6,147 bases of DNA, from the NCBI GenBank assembly GCA_017998025.1, contig JAGODW010000099.1:1-6147 (forward strand). Reading direction: 5' to 3'. Every line of letters starts with the position of its first letter. The first letter of the stretch is position 1. This DNA is from Spirochaetales bacterium. Lineage in GTDB: Bacteria; Spirochaetota; Spirochaetia; DTKZ01. The translations under genes and the position numbers were made by a program. The notes below the pieces were generated by a model, which had not been told where the DNA came from, made no database searches, and was given only the letters and a program-made list of their open reading frames with translations. This document shows positions 5,221 to 6,147 of this stretch, piece by piece.

Positions 5221-6147
5221 ATGGATCATTATAAGCTCTATATCGGCGGTAAGTGGGTAGATTCGCCTGAGCATTTTACAGTAACAGATCGGTATACAGG
5301 AAAGCCGTTTGCCACAGTAGCGCAGGCAACAAAGGAACAGGTAGATGCTGCAGTGCAGTCAGCCCGGCGTTCTTTTGAAAAAACCAAACTAAGCCCACGA
5401 GAGAGGTATGAAATACTTTCAAAGCTCGGTAAATTAGTTCGTGAACAAAAAGAAACTATTGCACAACTTTTATCCCATGAAGTCGGTAAGCCTATCGCCG
5501 AAGCAAGAACGGAAGCGGCAGGGGTCGCTGGAAACTGTGAAAATATTGCAGAAGAAGCTAAACGTATAGCCGGAGAAATGGTCCCCATTGATGCCAACCC
5601 GGGTTCTGAAAATCGCCTGGCTTTCACGATTCGGGTTCCTGTAGGGATCGTCTGCGCCATTAGTCCGTTTAACTATCCTATAAGCCTCTCCATAGCGAAA
5701 ATAGCACCGGCTATTGCTGCTGGAAATACCGTTATTATAAAACCAACACAGAGGACTCCCCTGGCTGTTTCTAAATTAGTAGAGCTTTGCCTTGAAGCCG
5801 GATTCCCTCCTGAACACATACAACTCATCTTGGGTTCTGGTTCAAAAGCAGGGGAATGGCTCCTTCAAAACAACGATATCAACTTCTATAGTTTTACTGG
5901 AAGTGCTGAGGTTGGTGAGCATATAACACGAACGATTGGTTTACGCCGCTGTGCAATGGAGCTTGGGAGCAACGCTGCAGTAATAATCCACAATGATACG
6001 GATGTAGAAAAAGCTGCTACAGCCTGTGCAAAGCGCGGTTTTTATAACGCGGGGCAGGTATGTATTTCCGTACAACGGATACTAGTCCAGAAGGACGTTC
6101 TTCCTCGCTTCCTTTCTGCAGCAAAAGCTACAGCTGAATCGCTGGTA
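5221..6147 (+). CDS. NAD(P)-dependent aldehyde dehydrogenase (3' partial)
   Basis: This enzyme oxidises an aldehyde to its carboxylic acid using NAD(P)+ in the cytoplasm. The first 309 residues are present and the frame runs off the right edge; about 165-175 C-terminal residues are missing from a usual length near 475-480. It begins with the typical LYIGGKWVDS. Active-site features are all present: Asn151 in SPFNYP (oxyanion), Lys174 in IIKPT (cofactor binding), FTGSAEVG (225-232), the general base Glu247 in MELGSN, and the nucleophile Cys281 in NAGQVCIS. The NAGQVCISVQR context resembles the lactaldehyde/succinate-semialdehyde branch of the superfamily. The presence of Glu247 favours an acid-forming enzyme over a CoA-acylating one. 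AGGAGGA (5207-5213) overlaps the cupin stop and gives a strong ribosome binding site for the ATG. The acid product could be a substrate for the upstream CoA-transferase. The exact aldehyde is unknown. Confidence 0.94.
   Translation, partial: MDHYKLYIGGKWVDSPEHFTVTDRYTGKPFATVAQATKEQVDAAVQSARRSFEKTKLSPRERYEILSKLGKLVREQKETIAQLLSHEVGKPIAEARTEAAGVAGNCENIAEEAKRIAGEMVPIDANPGSENRLAFTIRVPVGIVCAISPFNYPISLSIAKIAPAIAAGNTVIIKPTQRTPLAVSKLVELCLEAGFPPEHIQLILGSGSKAGEWLLQNNDINFYSFTGSAEVGEHITRTIGLRRCAMELGSNAAVIIHNDTDVEKAATACAKRGFYNAGQVCISVQRILVQKDVLPRFLSAAKATAESLV

Noticed and set aside
5238..5660. Antisense open frame of 140 codons opposite the aldehyde dehydrogenase
   Set aside because: The + strand reads as aldehyde dehydrogenase without interruption from 5221 to the window edge, with all active-site residues.
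51..5693. 13-base direct repeat TAAGCCTCTCCAT at 51-63 and 5681-5693
   Set aside because: Both copies are coding, in the same frame, for Ser-Leu-Ser in unrelated proteins, and there is no flanking similarity. It is probably coincidence.

Overview
The window holds eight tightly spaced genes, all on the + strand, which read as one catabolic operon cut at both ends. In order they are: a CoA-transferase subunit A (5' end missing), a CoA-transferase subunit B, a TctC-type periplasmic binding protein, a 59-residue 2[4Fe-4S] ferredoxin, the TctB and TctA membrane subunits of a tripartite tricarboxylate transporter (TTT), a single-domain cupin, and an aldehyde dehydrogenase (3' end missing). Gaps are 9, 65, 101, 20, 17, 33 and 12 bases. 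No T-tract terminator and no convincing promoter are visible, so the promoter probably lies upstream of the window.

Organism: the base composition is moderate, and the CoA-transferase and ferredoxin suit an anaerobe. The binding protein's leader is followed by Thr-Gly-Gln-Lys-Glu-Glu, a pattern I associate with exported binding proteins of Spirochaetes (Spirochaetaceae/Sphaerochaeta/Treponema). An anaerobic spirochaete is therefore my best guess. A clostridial source cannot be excluded. This is inference from one motif plus context.

Layout: bases 1-1423 carry the CoA-transferase pair, related to glutaconate CoA-transferase. Bases 1424-1488 hold a perfect 8-bp inverted repeat and the tctC ribosome binding site. 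Bases 1489-4812 carry the TTT importer, interrupted between tctC and tctB by a strong stem-loop and the ferredoxin gene. Bases 4846-6147 carry the cupin and the aldehyde dehydrogenase.

How the genes may work together (inference): TctC captures a carboxylate in the periplasm and TctAB imports it. The aldehyde dehydrogenase would oxidise an aldehyde intermediate to an acid, and the CoA-transferase would activate an acid as its CoA thioester. The ferredoxin would serve a redox enzyme, perhaps encoded outside the window. The cupin could be a small metal-dependent enzyme or a ligand-binding accessory protein. The substrate cannot be read from the sequence. The most unusual point is the ferredoxin embedded inside the transporter operon.
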